DNA of 64,000 nt from Durusdinium trenchii (GCA_963970005.1 CAXAMN010021584.1:1416821-1480820); one strand, 5' to 3'; positions 54,401 through 62,020 are shown, counted from the first letter of the stretch. Made by a program: numbers and translations. Notes: generated by a model not told the origin, from the sequence alone.

Positions 54401-57171
54401 GTCCGCCTTGAAAATGAAGCAGACCTGCTTGTAGCCGCGCACCTCAATTGGTACTCCTTGAGCATCTTGGAGCTTGGGTGCGCCCTCATCCAGCTCGGTG
54501 CCAATATCCAAGTAGGAGCTTGGAAGAATGGTTGCATCAGCTCCTGAATCGATGATCACCTTTACTTGATCCTCTTCTCGCATGCAATTCTGATGCCCTC
54601 GCACAGCCATGATGTGGTAGATCTCCTGAATGTGGTCGTCATTGGGCTCGTGCTCTTCAGAGATGGAGAAAAACTGTACCATTCTGATCTGTCTACCAGC
54701 TGTGCTCGGCATCGACATTGGCCTCAAGTCAAAAACCATGGGCTCATTCTCGAATTCAACTTGTGAAACTCCTTCAACTCTTTTCACTGACCCAGACTTC
54801 CAGCTTGCACCTTGGCTCGAAGTGGTAGTGCTCGAAGCCACCGTCCCAGTTTCTGCGCTCGGCTTAGCTTCACTCACCTGTCGAAGCCTCTGCCAGCAAT
54901 CCTTCGAGAAGTGTCCTGCTTTGCCACAGGTGAAGCAAGTCTTTTGGTCTGACTTGCCTTTTTGACCTTTCTGGCCTTCTCCCTTGCCAGCGCTCTTCTG
55001 CTGGGATTTGCCACCGAAGTCCTGGGATTTTCCATAGCCTTTGCCCTTGCTCTTGCCTTTCGGCTCGCCCTTGCCTTTGCCCTTCCTATCGAAGTCCTTG
55101 CCCTTGCCCTTTGCCTTTGCTGTAGTCGTTGCCCTTTCCTTTGATGCGGTCAATCTCCATCGGCACCACACCTTCTCCGCCTCCAGGATCAGCTCCGAGC
55201 ATCATCACATTCGTCCACTTCATCGTCGCGTTGTCATACTGCACGATGGCCTCTCGGAGCTTCTGGTAATCCTGGAACTCGGCAACGTTCAGCTGGAGCC
55301 ACATTTTGAGCTGTCCGCTGATGCATTTCATCAGGACTGCAAAGCGGATGTTGTCTTCCAGCTTTGAACCCGTTTTCTCATACTCCACAAAGACCTCTTC
55401 CAAGCGTAGGAGTTGTCCAAGAATGCCTCCTTTCCTCATGTCGAAGGGCTTCCACTCCAAGATCATGGTCAGCAGACCTAATGCACGATTCTTGGAGGTG
55501 GGCTCGAGGCTTTGGATCAAGAGGCGGTAGGCCTCCATGCCATTGGACTCCTTCACCTGGCGGATCATGGCGAGAGGGCGTTGCTTCACAAGGGATGCTA
55601 GCAGTGAATACAAAAATTTGCTTCGTTGCTTCTCCTCATCAGACTGGATGCTGGAGTCGATCGGGTCATCTGGCCTTGCCCTGATATCTTTGAAATCTTC
55701 TGTGAACATGCCGTTCAGGGAGGACAAATATTGTTCAAGGCCCCAACTGAAGTCCCTCCACTGGGATAGTTCCTCCTCCCTGGTCTTTGCGTCCAGCTGT
55801 GAGGGTTTTGGCAAAACCTTAAACCAAGTTTTCTCTCCACCTTGCCGTCGACTGAGGGCCTCCGCGGCCGATTGCGCAGCCAGAGCAGCCGCTTCAGCGG
55901 CTTGGATCATCCTCATGGCGATCTCTCGCCCTTCTCCACCTCCTGCTGCAGAGGAAGGTGAAGCTCCAGCTTCTCCAACTCCAGCCATGGCCACCAATCT
56001 CAACTTCAGGGACTTTCTTCAACCTTAGGATGTAGTCCACTGCAGGGCAAAGGGCCTATGGCGCCAAATGAAAAAAACAAGAGCCTCCACCAATCCCTAC
56101 GGGATTGGCTTCTCAGGCTCCGCTACCATGCGAAGCTTTTCTGCTCGGGCAAAGTTGCGGTCTCATGTACAAGCTTCTTGATTTGTGCGTGTCATCTTAG
56201 ATGATCTACCGCTCATGAGTGAGTGCTTGCTATGGACTTTTGCAAAAACTGTTTGTGGGAGACTCTTTCAATCCCGCCAGGTCCTCCTCCATGACTTTGA
56301 AAATCATTGCCTGCAAAGCGGCTCCATACATGACCACCAAGCAAAGGAGTGCTAACGGTCTCGATATCATGGGATAGCGCAAGGGGGCCAAAACATCTCG
56401 AGGAATGCCAGGCATGGGCTTCGATGGGGCATCCATCTTGAAATGCAATGCGGTCAGCAAGATCAAATCAGCAAGCCCCAAAAAAAGGAATGGCAAGAAG
56501 GACTCGATTGCAAAGCAAATGCCTCCGAAGGGTGCACCACAAATTAAACCCAGCCACATGCTATATGTGAAAAGGCCTCTGCCTGAGTCACCAGTTTCCT
56601 TGGTAGCGTCCCCCATCATCGCTGAGATTGCACCCAGCATGAGGGCTGAACCTACACCCTGGGCGGCACGCGCGGCAAACCAAGCGCCCAAGCTTGGGGT
56701 AAAAGCTTGTAGAAAGAGCCCAGCACTTTGCAAAAGCAACCCAAGCTTCATGGAGTGCAGCTCCCTCTGGCGAGTGAATTGGATGACCAGCGGGGTGGCC
56801 AGTGCCTGCCCCAACGGCTTGGTTGCCACCAGCGCTCCTAAACTGAATGGGTCTTCAGCCACCAAAGCGAAAATGGCCATGGGCAACTCCGTGCAAAGGG
56901 AGTCTGCACAGGTGATCATTGTAGCCAGGGCCCATCTGGGGCCTGCAAATGCCACTGCGCAAATTGGGATGAGCAAGAAGCAAATCAGGTATATGCTCAG
57001 GTGCATGTTCTCCATGCCAATCCACGCATCGCCTTCACTGACACTATGTAGCGTCACATTTTCGATGGAGATCTGCAAGAATGAGGTCTCAATGCCTGCC
57101 TCTAATTGGCAGTCTGCTCTGGCATGACTGAGCAAAAGCCCAACCCACGTGTAAATCATGAGACACCTCAA
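48419..57171 (-). CDS. MFS transporter gene interrupted by an LTR retrotransposon
   Basis: Major facilitator transporters have 12 membrane helices and move small solutes. The N-terminal part is at 57171-about 56256: a possible signal-like start, then about seven helices, including SIYLICFLLIPICAVAFAGP, a phrase with ARAAQGVGSALMLGAISAM (the helix 4 region) and LALLCLVVMYGAALQAMIF. The C-terminal part is at 48877-48419, with about five helices (VPASFTWLFQAWPMILTSLL, FRLIMLTGLLVVGSGALIV, LGQQIGYVLGPLIGAVLYHV). The 7273-bp element at 48972-56244 lies between them in the same orientation. A splice acceptor (TTTGCAG) stands directly before 48877. If removed, the element leaves about 100 bp between the two parts in a different frame, so an ancestral short intron spanning the insertion site is likely. 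The visible order resembles the drug:H+ antiporter/vesicular amine branch, but the substrate is unknown. Whether the gene is still spliced across 7.4 kb cannot be told from sequence. Confidence 0.8.
48967..48971. repeat. Target-site duplication, left copy
   Basis: AAAAC directly outside the 3' LTR, matching AAAAC at 56245-56249 directly outside the 5' LTR. Five bp is the usual size for copia integrases. Confidence 0.9.
48972..49087 (-). repeat. 3' LTR
   Basis: 116 bp, 115 of 116 bases identical to the LTR at 56129-56244. Immediately preceded, in element orientation, by the polypurine tract. Confidence 0.97.
49088..49097 (-). promoter_or_regulatory. Polypurine tract
   Basis: AAAGGAGGAG on the minus strand, directly before the 3' LTR; the usual primer for plus-strand DNA synthesis in LTR elements. 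Confidence 0.85.
49135..53247 (-). CDS. pol: Retrotransposon integrase core, reverse transcriptase, RNase H and membrane extension
   Basis: Third frame, 1370 codons; the true start is by frame change near 53040-53200. Integrase: GLYGDNEPT (Asp, residue 96) and NSLAENAIQRVRG (Glu, residue 136), then the GKTYNGALVPFGCPVYAFVK region. An acidic Pro-rich linker follows (residues about 290-500). Reverse transcriptase: LGALDIKDAFLQVPQ (about 622-635) and CVLVHVDDVMFTG (about 700-708, HVDD in place of YVDD). RNase H: ESFTDADWSGNRGTRKSTSS (about 880) and VVSLSSAESELHALVAGACD. After the usual end of RNase H (LADIGAKPLSKARLRLLLYW) the frame continues about 300 residues: a transmembrane helix WWLGLVIFGFLMFAIMFLW (about 1093-1111), a coiled coil (SKVQSLEKRVAFLQHRVEMC...), a hydrophilic region and an acidic tail. 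No stop or frame change interrupts this part. Product: integration, reverse transcription, and an unknown membrane-linked role. Confidence 0.93.
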   Translation of the reverse strand: MAFQSFLWTLPTPKLAKWTGHPPFEIQAMILMMMEWRSTSMTRRSNQRLESPGSESQTGSLGAVPLQSKGQLNLMAREIMNFVQSLGHVEIGLYGDNEPTIRSLLRILLNSRHAMGLRTRLYTTKVKDSAGNSLAENAIQRVRGLACTLMGEVIAKTGQVFNTNHGLWSWAARHACWLLNKFQATKGITSHELVHGKTYNGALVPFGCPVYAFVKPQSGKGNPRWRMTLFLGKTEGQDSWIVGDGSQVMLTRSVRRVDRPWKNFGAYYQNFATFTYEYQINFGGRIVPSKRAASAVPLQLGPAPPRDEILFRYRDEEAEEVERYALSKEGQEESQREIDEALEPDAPAMIAEAGEPAPSAPQRGEPSGGLLTPPALGDQPGERGAGGEVPMVIEPLPWDEDALPPEGRVLKKLPPPESAVRAEPEAKRARTEKPPEGGASSSGHQQLVERRVEKVCVGGDTMYHLDEVVDVETMAMEEGEEDVEDLKPGAIPEELWSDAPLTKTPPDPSWEVDLLANKVEEQRLMRMDVMEKLKPEDAHLDKLTTRFVHDWRIKPYPQPDGKSRKRWLRRARLVAREYANDRCDEVYSPASGQHSLRLLPALFLNNIVVSQGIDGEQGPPVLGALDIKDAFLQVPQERPLQITTNTGYYKVLKNIPGQRIGAKAWYEFLRTYLEEELNFAFDVVNPCLGKKGTDSELICVLVHVDDVMFTGRQKAVDAFVCKLKEKFEVEVSMVRNYNDEFAFLKRKYIYVPEGLLVKPGQYATKMIKTFEDKYGPVRRQRLPATSDIQDADGSNVVPPEHASVYRSIVGMGIYLSQERLDISFVVKELAGKMSNPTELAMQKARRLVGYLKETEEQHILLPLPVQGEGLHGHSHETWLLESFTDADWSGNRGTRKSTSSSIHGLNGMVIYTTSRGQKVVSLSSAESELHALVAGACDGICIKHALEFLTGDPVHHVCWVDNSATKQIANKRGAGRLRHISGKLLWCQNKVAEGTMEVKQISTTLNLADIGAKPLSKARLRLLLYWCNARNGDGSRVGEQEYQDFEKSHVEKGKIMRMAKYLNRIILLSGLELAAGNKVEENYIEINYMFPFQWWLGLVIFGFLMFAIMFLWSKVQSLEKRVAFLQHRVEMCEQAHKDNIEQMDKENSMTADYVERVHRGLIKLGGHVEDPSVQRVEWQSLNYIQKINTWHEGLELRERWKKMETIQQERGEQLPGAGIVNIDVDPGEPGLSGETAVIILDGGRIVQVPVEYVEPAGGETSGDQIGDTSMVEPEPSPGEDEVPDHEMESERESAPEVVDAAWEPESIRIPHGQFVHFNRAYNRADLIAREELLKMEANWFHGHRNGTRALMDEMQDLMKESVHHVHNFYP
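52979..55171 (-). CDS. Retrotransposon zinc knuckle, protease, SAP-like domain, integrase N-terminus
   Basis: Second frame of the element, about 730 codons. After the K/G-rich stretch is a zinc knuckle, CFTCGKAGHFSKDC (residues 79-92, CX2CX4HX4C). The aspartic protease follows, with VIIDSGADATILP (active-site Asp near residue 208). An acidic linker leads to LTATSKLRELRAACHLYGIS (about residues 533-570 as a whole), which matches the SAP DNA-binding motif pattern. Then comes the integrase zinc module, with His609, His613, Cys620 and Cys623 (HX3H-X6-CX2C), and the first catalytic region, IPIISLDFAYTK (Asp near residue 650). The frame then continues into low-similarity sequence and stops at 52979, while the rest of integrase is in the next frame. 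The initial residues before about 55145 are out of frame with Gag and are not expected to be translated. Confidence 0.9.
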   Translation of the reverse strand: MWCRWRLTASKERATTTAKAKGKGKDFDRKGKGKGEPKGKSKGKGYGKSQDFGGKSQQKSAGKGEGQKGQKGKSDQKTCFTCGKAGHFSKDCWQRLRQVSEAKPSAETGTVASSTTTSSQGASWKSGSVKRVEGVSQVEFENEPMVFDLRPMSMPSTAGRQIRMVQFFSISEEHEPNDDHIQEIYHIMAVRGHQNCMREEDQVKVIIDSGADATILPSSYLDIGTELDEGAPKLQDAQGVPIEVRGYKQVCFIFKADNDKEVQIFDKAHFSDEISQPIISYGKLMEAGWNIEAGQMSGGQHSMTFGLGHNVVRIPLQLQNRSLVATGHLRTVVEKPAGPMMVRVLEAKLLDDLQMKARYQVGWKQVDNRWVGVHLAKKFQTPQFVGEIPSTTDWRRTTLVRVKGQWQLYEMCENLHGLADQEEEIENVEDNTLILTILTPEEVSTEEMGFEVDTGLDLRPRVEPGAMALREHEIPMEEPQRLQETEDGDAEAVDDRAAVEVAAAGDGATADEQEGRLVLEAGLPDHVIVNDIQLTATSKLRELRAACHLYGISQSGSRLKCFQRIVSHLKERELKAASEAVAAAELQMARQPKMQNIIPVPSQQVQDLHALTHVPYQPWCEVCLKYRGRPDRHLRTGSSHTGGIPIISLDFAYTKAGEVDRAPTVRDPGHDPDDDGMAIDLYDQEEQPEAREPRIREPNRKLGSRSPPIERTIEPHGQRDHELCPEFRPC
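55086..56003 (-). CDS. gag: Retrotransposon Gag (capsid part)
   Basis: 305 codons from ATG at 56003 (a second ATG five codons later, MAGVGEAG, is an alternative start). After an Ala/Gly-rich N-terminus come a helical Gag region with WFKVLPKPSQLDAKTREEEL and WRDFSWGLEQYLSSL, then ALGLLTMILEWKPFDMRKGG and LRLEEVFVEYEKTGSKLEDN, and a Pro-Met-Glu-Ile-Asp motif just before a K/G-rich tail. This is the copia-type Gag layout; the product forms the virus-like particle. The frame stops at 55086 inside the K/G-rich tail, and the same tail continues in the next frame (52979-55171), so the nucleocapsid part needs a +1 shift somewhere near 55100-55150. Confidence 0.9.
   Translation of the reverse strand: MRLVAMAGVGEAGASPSSAAGGGEGREIAMRMIQAAEAAALAAQSAAEALSRRQGGEKTWFKVLPKPSQLDAKTREEELSQWRDFSWGLEQYLSSLNGMFTEDFKDIRARPDDPIDSSIQSDEEKQRSKFLYSLLASLVKQRPLAMIRQVKESNGMEAYRLLIQSLEPTSKNRALGLLTMILEWKPFDMRKGGILGQLLRLEEVFVEYEKTGSKLEDNIRFAVLMKCISGQLKMWLQLNVAEFQDYQKLREAIVQYDNATMKWTNVMMLGADPGGGEGVVPMEIDRIKGKGNDYSKGKGQGQGLR
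56081..56120 (-). promoter_or_regulatory. Nested hairpin overlapping the primer-binding site
   Basis: CCAATCCC (56090-56097) pairs perfectly with GGGATTGG (56101-56108) around a 3-base loop. Outside it GAGCCT (56081-56086) pairs with AGGCTC (56115-56120). The outer stem includes five bases of the primer-binding site. It lies in the roughly 125-base leader between the LTR and the Gag start. Confidence 0.65.
56116..56128 (-). promoter_or_regulatory. Primer-binding site (initiator Met-tRNA-like)
   Basis: On the minus strand TGGTAGCGGAGCC starts at the base next to the LTR. Its complement ends ...GCTACCA, the 3' end expected of a eukaryotic initiator tRNA-Met (acceptor 3' strand, discriminator A, CCA). 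The exact dinoflagellate tRNA sequence was not available for comparison. Confidence 0.8.
56129..56244 (-). repeat. 5' LTR
   Basis: 116 bp, the 5' end of the element since coding runs on the minus strand. Begins TGCAAAAG and ends CTTCGCA on that strand. It matches the other LTR except one C/T difference (in CTGCTCGG here, CTGTTCGG in the other). 116 bp is very short for a copia LTR, most of which are several hundred bp. No TATA box is evident. Confidence 0.97.
56245..56249. repeat. Target-site duplication, right copy
   Basis: AAAAC, identical to 48967-48971. Confidence 0.9.
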
Positions 57172-58735
57172 ACCATCGATTGGGAACGCTTCAGGCCCAA
57201 GAATTTCAGCGAGCGCAACAATCGATCACTGGCCTCGTGGCGGGTCGATTGCAAATAAAGTCCGGTACGGTTAGAGATGATCTAGAGCCCCAAGGCTGCA
57301 ATCAAACATGATCAAGTCATGCTTTGTAAAAGCGACTGACACACATGTGGAATCCAACGGGACTGGCGCACGAGGCAGCCAAAACATGACTCCACGTGAA
57401 AAACCTGTTTAAAAATTGCATGCTATGCTATGCCTCAAACAGTTTGCAACACATCAAGATCCAAGGGCGAGGCCACCCAGAACACATGACCTCGAAGAGG
57501 GTGTCCTGCAAAATAGGTCAAGTACTTTCGCATCTGCAAGGTTCTGAAAATCCTGGCCGCAATTGCTCAATCTTAGCTCGATTTTGAAAGGTTCCAAGCC
57601 TACTCTACACTGAGATCGGGAAGGTGCAAACAAGCAGGCTTTTGGGGGCCTGGGCCATGCAAATGCCTTGACTAGGCTTCGGGCCGAAAGCATGCGAATT
57701 CAAAGGATTAATGAGGAAAGTTGGAAACTGGGAACATCAACGGCAAAACGAAACTTTGCCAAGATTCAAAACATATCGCTCACACAGTGGCAACCCCAAA
57801 AAAAGGAAACACCACGTACGACACCTCATCCCCCCCTCATAAGCCCTTATATATTTCTGGGCAAGAATTGCAACAAACCACCACCAACCCTTCCGAAAGA
57901 CTCCATAGCACAACAACGCAAATTGTTACAACGCCACTACGAGAACCAACCAACCAACCACTTTGGTAGTGCAAATTTGTGTTTGATGTTGCCATTGTGT
58001 ATTGATCGGAATACTTTTGAATGTCCTATATAATTGTGAAGGTATGCAGGCGTTAAAATTAACGGCAGCAAGGCAAGGCCGTAAACATACTTACATAGTG
58101 TAAAGATTGGTTCCACGTCAAGTTGCGCAGTGTACATGAACCTCCAGCCACACATAAAAAACATACAGCAGCCGCGTCCTGCTTACTTCAACTGTTTCTG
58201 ACGTCACAGCCCTGTGCCTGTGCAACGTAAAAAAACATTCCTCCGGGAAACTATGGCATTGTAAAGGGGATCGGAAAAATACCCGCCCGCACCGAAGGGG
58301 TTGGGGCGTGTGTATCCGGATGGCATAGGCATAGTCAATCGCAAAAATAAAAAACAGGTAAAACCGGCATAAACAAACACCAGCGGCTTCATGCTATGGC
58401 TCTAGCTGGCTAGGGGCTCGTACATGGCCAAACAGAACTAGGCGGTGGAATTAAAAACTGTTGAAAAACAGTTTGTCACAAAAAGCACGCGTCACAGAAG
58501 GTTCCGCAACATTAACGCACTCTACCAACAACAAGTCTAGAACCTGCGCTAAAGATCACAGTGTCACAGCCTTGCTAGATGGCAGGTTGCCTCCTTCCTT
58601 TGGCTGTTCCCACGGTTTGCCAGTTTTGAAAACTACACAAGGTAAAAAAATACTATGATTCAGACGCAAACAACACTGACGCCTACCACCACTGCAATTA
58701 CAACCACAAATTGGTTATAGCCACAACCAGTACAA
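57172..58735. other. Stretch without a recognised gene
   Basis: Upstream of the MFS gene. Only short open frames without domains are present, for example on the plus strand at 57668-58033. No RNA gene or array is seen. Confidence 0.4.
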
Positions 58736-58955
58736 CTATCGATATGATGCGATACAATACTATACTGTACCATTCCATTCCATACCATACCATACCGTAC
58801 CATACAACACTACTATTCCATACACCACTACTATTACTATAACTAATACTGTTACCAACACTAACAAAAATACTAATACTAACACTAATATCAAACCTAT
58901 CACTATTAACATTACTTTAAATATTACTATAAACAACTATTACTATTACTGTTCA
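58735..58955. repeat. TAC/TAA-type microsatellite field, left part
   Basis: Runs of CCATACCATACC, then ACTATTACTATTA and ACTAATACTAAC, all degenerate. G is almost absent on the plus strand. Together with 59220-59465 it brackets a more complex 260-bp island. Confidence 0.85.
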
Positions 58956-59143
58956 CGAGTACTCTTTTTTCTGTTGTCGAGGCATACGGAACACCATCAC
59001 AGATCACAGAAAGGAAATAAAGAGATTGATTACAAAACGGTTCCCGGGGAGAGTGCCCATTTGGCACCCCCACCTTATTAAAACGAAAACGAAGGAAAGC
59101 ACCTACCTCAAACATAAAGAAACAGAGTGAAACTTCAGGCACG

Positions 59144-59323
59144 ATGGCGACGAGCACGAAGGGAAAATCACGAACAGTAGCGACACCCGCCACAGAGGGC
59201 GGTAAGAAGGCTAAAACAATACTAATATTAATCCTAATACGAATACGAAAACGAATGCTAATACGATACGATACTATACTATTTCTACACGAAAACGAAT
59301 ACGCATACGAATACGAACACTAA
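59144..59323 (+). CDS. Short ORF running into microsatellite, possible gag-like start
   Basis: ATG at 59144 starts MATSTKGKSRTVATPATEGG followed by KKAK, then the frame enters the GAATAC repeat and becomes I/L/R/Y/E-rich until the stop. The first 24 residues are basic and Ala/Thr-rich, reminiscent of Gag N-termini of dinoflagellate copia-like elements, and the decayed plus-strand element lies downstream. This link is inference. It is probably not a functional gene. Confidence 0.2.
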   Translation: MATSTKGKSRTVATPATEGGKKAKTILILILIRIRKRMLIRYDTILFLHENEYAYEYEH

Positions 59324-59465
59324 TACTAGTACTAATACTAGTACGAATATTAATACGAATACGAATACGAATGCGAATATTAATATTAATACTAATATTA
59401 ATACTAATACTAATACTAATACAACACAAGACTGTACCATACTATACTCTATCATACTACATTAT
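59220..59465. repeat. GAATAC/TACTAA-type microsatellite field, right part
   Basis: Degenerate hexamer runs (ATACGA, GAATAC, TAATAC) for about 245 bases. From 59466 to 60020 no gene is recognised. Confidence 0.85.
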
Positions 59466-60267
59466 ATAGTAGTAAGTTGGTTGGAACGGAGTTGTGTGTT
59501 GTCGGGGAGTTGGGTGGTGGGATGCACCGAACCATCATTGAAAGATTGATTCCTTAAACAACACTGCGTGCATAAGGCGTGATCACTGATCACCTACAAT
59601 GATTTCCCGTGTCCGTGTGTTCCCTTTACGTTTCCCAAATGTTTTGCACCAGCTGTTTGTCCAGGGGTGCTCGAGTTTTGGGAACTCAAGGTCCGGGTGT
59701 TAAGCCAGGGAGGGAATGTGCGACTATGTTTTGACCCGGCCCGGTGAGTGTAGACACCTACGTACAAGTCCCATCACTCAGCGTTCGCCGCGAAACGCAC
59801 GCAAGATTTTACTGCCGTGAACAATGACCACTTGGACAACCAGAACGAGGTCTACGCTGGGGATGAGCCAGCAAACAATTGCAACAATACAGTGCGGGAG
59901 TGGAGTCGGAATTCCCATGTTCAGCAACGTAAAATGTTCCCCCTGCGACGCACCATTGGGAACCTGGAACCTGCCGTCGGTTCGTAATTGTTCCATGTGC
60001 GAGGCCCTAGCTTTGCTATAGGACAGTTATGGGTTTGCCCTGCGAGATCCGTCTGACTGGAAGTGGCCAACATGCCTCAAACGGCCAAGCTGAGAGAGCT
60101 GTACAGACAGTACGCAAGATGGCAAACTGTTTGCGGTCATTTGCCGAGACCAAGGCTCACATCCAGAACGATGGGAGCATGTACCCATGGGCATCCAGCC
60201 ATGCACCATTCCTCATTTATCGCTTCAGGGTACTGGAGAAGATTGGCCGCACCAGCTATGACGGATG

Positions 60268-60455
60268 GCGCCTCACCTGCGCACACATATTTCGCCTCAC
60301 CTGCGCACACAGACTTTTTTGTATATTTAACCCACCTGCGCATACACGATTCGCTTCAGCTGCGCTCACATCGATTACATTCTTCTTTAAACAGCCCATG
60401 TAACCTCAAACTCAGCTGCGCACACATGATTCGCCTCACCTGCGCATACACAACG
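60268..60455. repeat. Short repeat array, arm 1 (TTCGCCTCACCTGCGCACAC units)
   Basis: About six diverged copies of a 20-24-bp unit containing CACCTGCGCACACAT followed by TTCGCCT. It stands inside the decayed integrase coding sequence, between GRTSYDGW and the fragment that resumes near 60680. Confidence 0.8.
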
Positions 60456-60514
60456 TCCCTCTGGACATTCATCTACGTGATGATCTCTTTTTGCTCATTG
60501 TTTCCACAGTACCA

Positions 60515-60640
60515 CGGTGTACAGCCGAGCAAGCCGCGTGCACAGCCGAGTAAGCCGCGTGTACATCCGAGTAGCGCGTGTACAACCGAGGTAAATTCTG
60601 CGCGTGTACAGGCGAGGCAAATCCGCGTGTACAGCCGAAG
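60515..60640. repeat. Short repeat array, arm 2 (CGCGTGTACAGCCGAGTAAG units)
   Basis: About six or seven copies of a roughly 20-bp unit with GTGTACAGCCGAG. The variant GTGTACAGGCGAGGCAAAT is similar to the reverse complement of arm 1 (GTGTGCGCAGGTGAGGCGAA), so the two arms look like diverged inverted copies. Confidence 0.75.
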
Positions 60641-62020
60641 CTCCGCCCGCTGTGACCTGGCAACTGGACATGCCTAAATGGGAAGCTTGCATTGTATGGA
60701 GAAACCGTGCTTTTCAAACGTCTGGTCACATACAAAGCCAGTGACACCTTTGAGCGCGGCATGTTGCTGAAATGATCAACATTTGATCCTCACACCAGAG
60801 GGAGCCAAGAACAATCAGAAGGTGTGCACCCGAGGAGTGCTTTCGAGCTACAGACATGGTGATCGCCAAGGGTTTGCCGTGGAGCTACTCACCACAGGGA
60901 ATTCTGATGCACCATGGAGGACAAGCTCACGTCAGAGGCAGGGGTGAAAAAAATCAAGCCAGTAGTGAGGCCAACACCAGGCTTACATGGACAGCCAAAC
61001 ACACCTGCAGTAGCAATGGGCGCACCTACAATATCAGCACCTACGCCATTGACACCGAGGATAAAGAGATCAGCAAGGGAGACGGTGATCGATGAGCCAG
61101 AAGAGAAGAGACAAGATAGGACGGAGTCACTGAGGAAAGGCAATGAGAAGAGAGAGCCCCAGGAGGAGAAAGTGAAGCCAGAGAAGAAACAGAAGAACCA
61201 AGAGGAAAGAGGAGCAAAGGAGACAACCGCACCTTCGAGCGAAGATTTCAAGGCTGTACCCCCGCATTTTGCAGGGATACGAGCTACCGATATCGAAGCA
61301 CATGGCGATGAAGAGTTCGACTACACCATGGTGCCAGAAGAAGTGAATGAGGAGTTGCAGGCGAATGAAGGAGAAGATGAGGAACCACCAACCACAACAG
61401 ATTAGCACCTCAGGATGTTGGACTATGAGGCAAAAAATGAGGTCCCGTGATGGAGGAGGTGAACCCAAGAAGGAAATGCAGAACAATGAAGGCTACTGAT
61501 ATCCACGAAGTTCGTCTACTGCTGGAAGCATAGGGTTGAACGTGGAGGATGGTTTCGCAGAGCACATCTGGTGGCAAGACAGTGCAAGTCTAGCGTGGAC
61601 ATGGAGCAATTGTTCGCCCCGACATCAATGCTATGTAGTAATACCAAAGTTGTTCATCAACCTCATGCTCAAGGTATTCAGGCATTTCGTGGCCATGACG
61701 TTAGACATCAAGAACGCATATTTGATGGCTGTTCAAACTGAAGATGGGAAGGCCTATGTGGAAGTTGATGGCAAGGTCTACAGTGCTTGCCAGGACAACG
61801 AACAGCAGCATCGCAGTGGTTTCACTGGAGCTGCAAAGGAGTTTGGCATGGAACAGGGTGTCATGCAGCCCACATTGTTGATGACACAAGGTGGTTTACA
61901 TCACAGTCCATGTGGACGATGTCTTCATGGTGGGAGACGAGAATGCCCTGAAGGAATTTGTCGACTTCTTGATGGGGAAAAAATCCTACCTGAAGAGGGA
62001 ATTCAAGTTGGCGTGCCATT

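Larger units (their letters stand above)
48972..56244 (-). mobile_element. Complete Ty1/copia-like LTR retrotransposon
   Basis: A 7273-bp element with all expected signals. It has two 116-bp LTRs differing at one base, TG...CA ends, a 5-bp target duplication AAAAC on both sides, a primer-binding site touching the 5' LTR and a polypurine tract touching the 3' LTR. Coding order on the minus strand is Gag, zinc knuckle, protease, SAP-like domain, integrase, reverse transcriptase, RNase H, then a membrane-anchored extension. Integrase before reverse transcriptase is the Ty1/copia order. Near-identical LTRs show the insertion is recent. The coding sequence has no internal stops apart from two frame changes. 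It sits in a host MFS gene in the same orientation. Confidence 0.97.

Noticed and set aside
56405..57127. 240-codon plus-strand frame
   Set aside because: Shadow of the MFS transporter exon; the minus frame has seven credible membrane helices.
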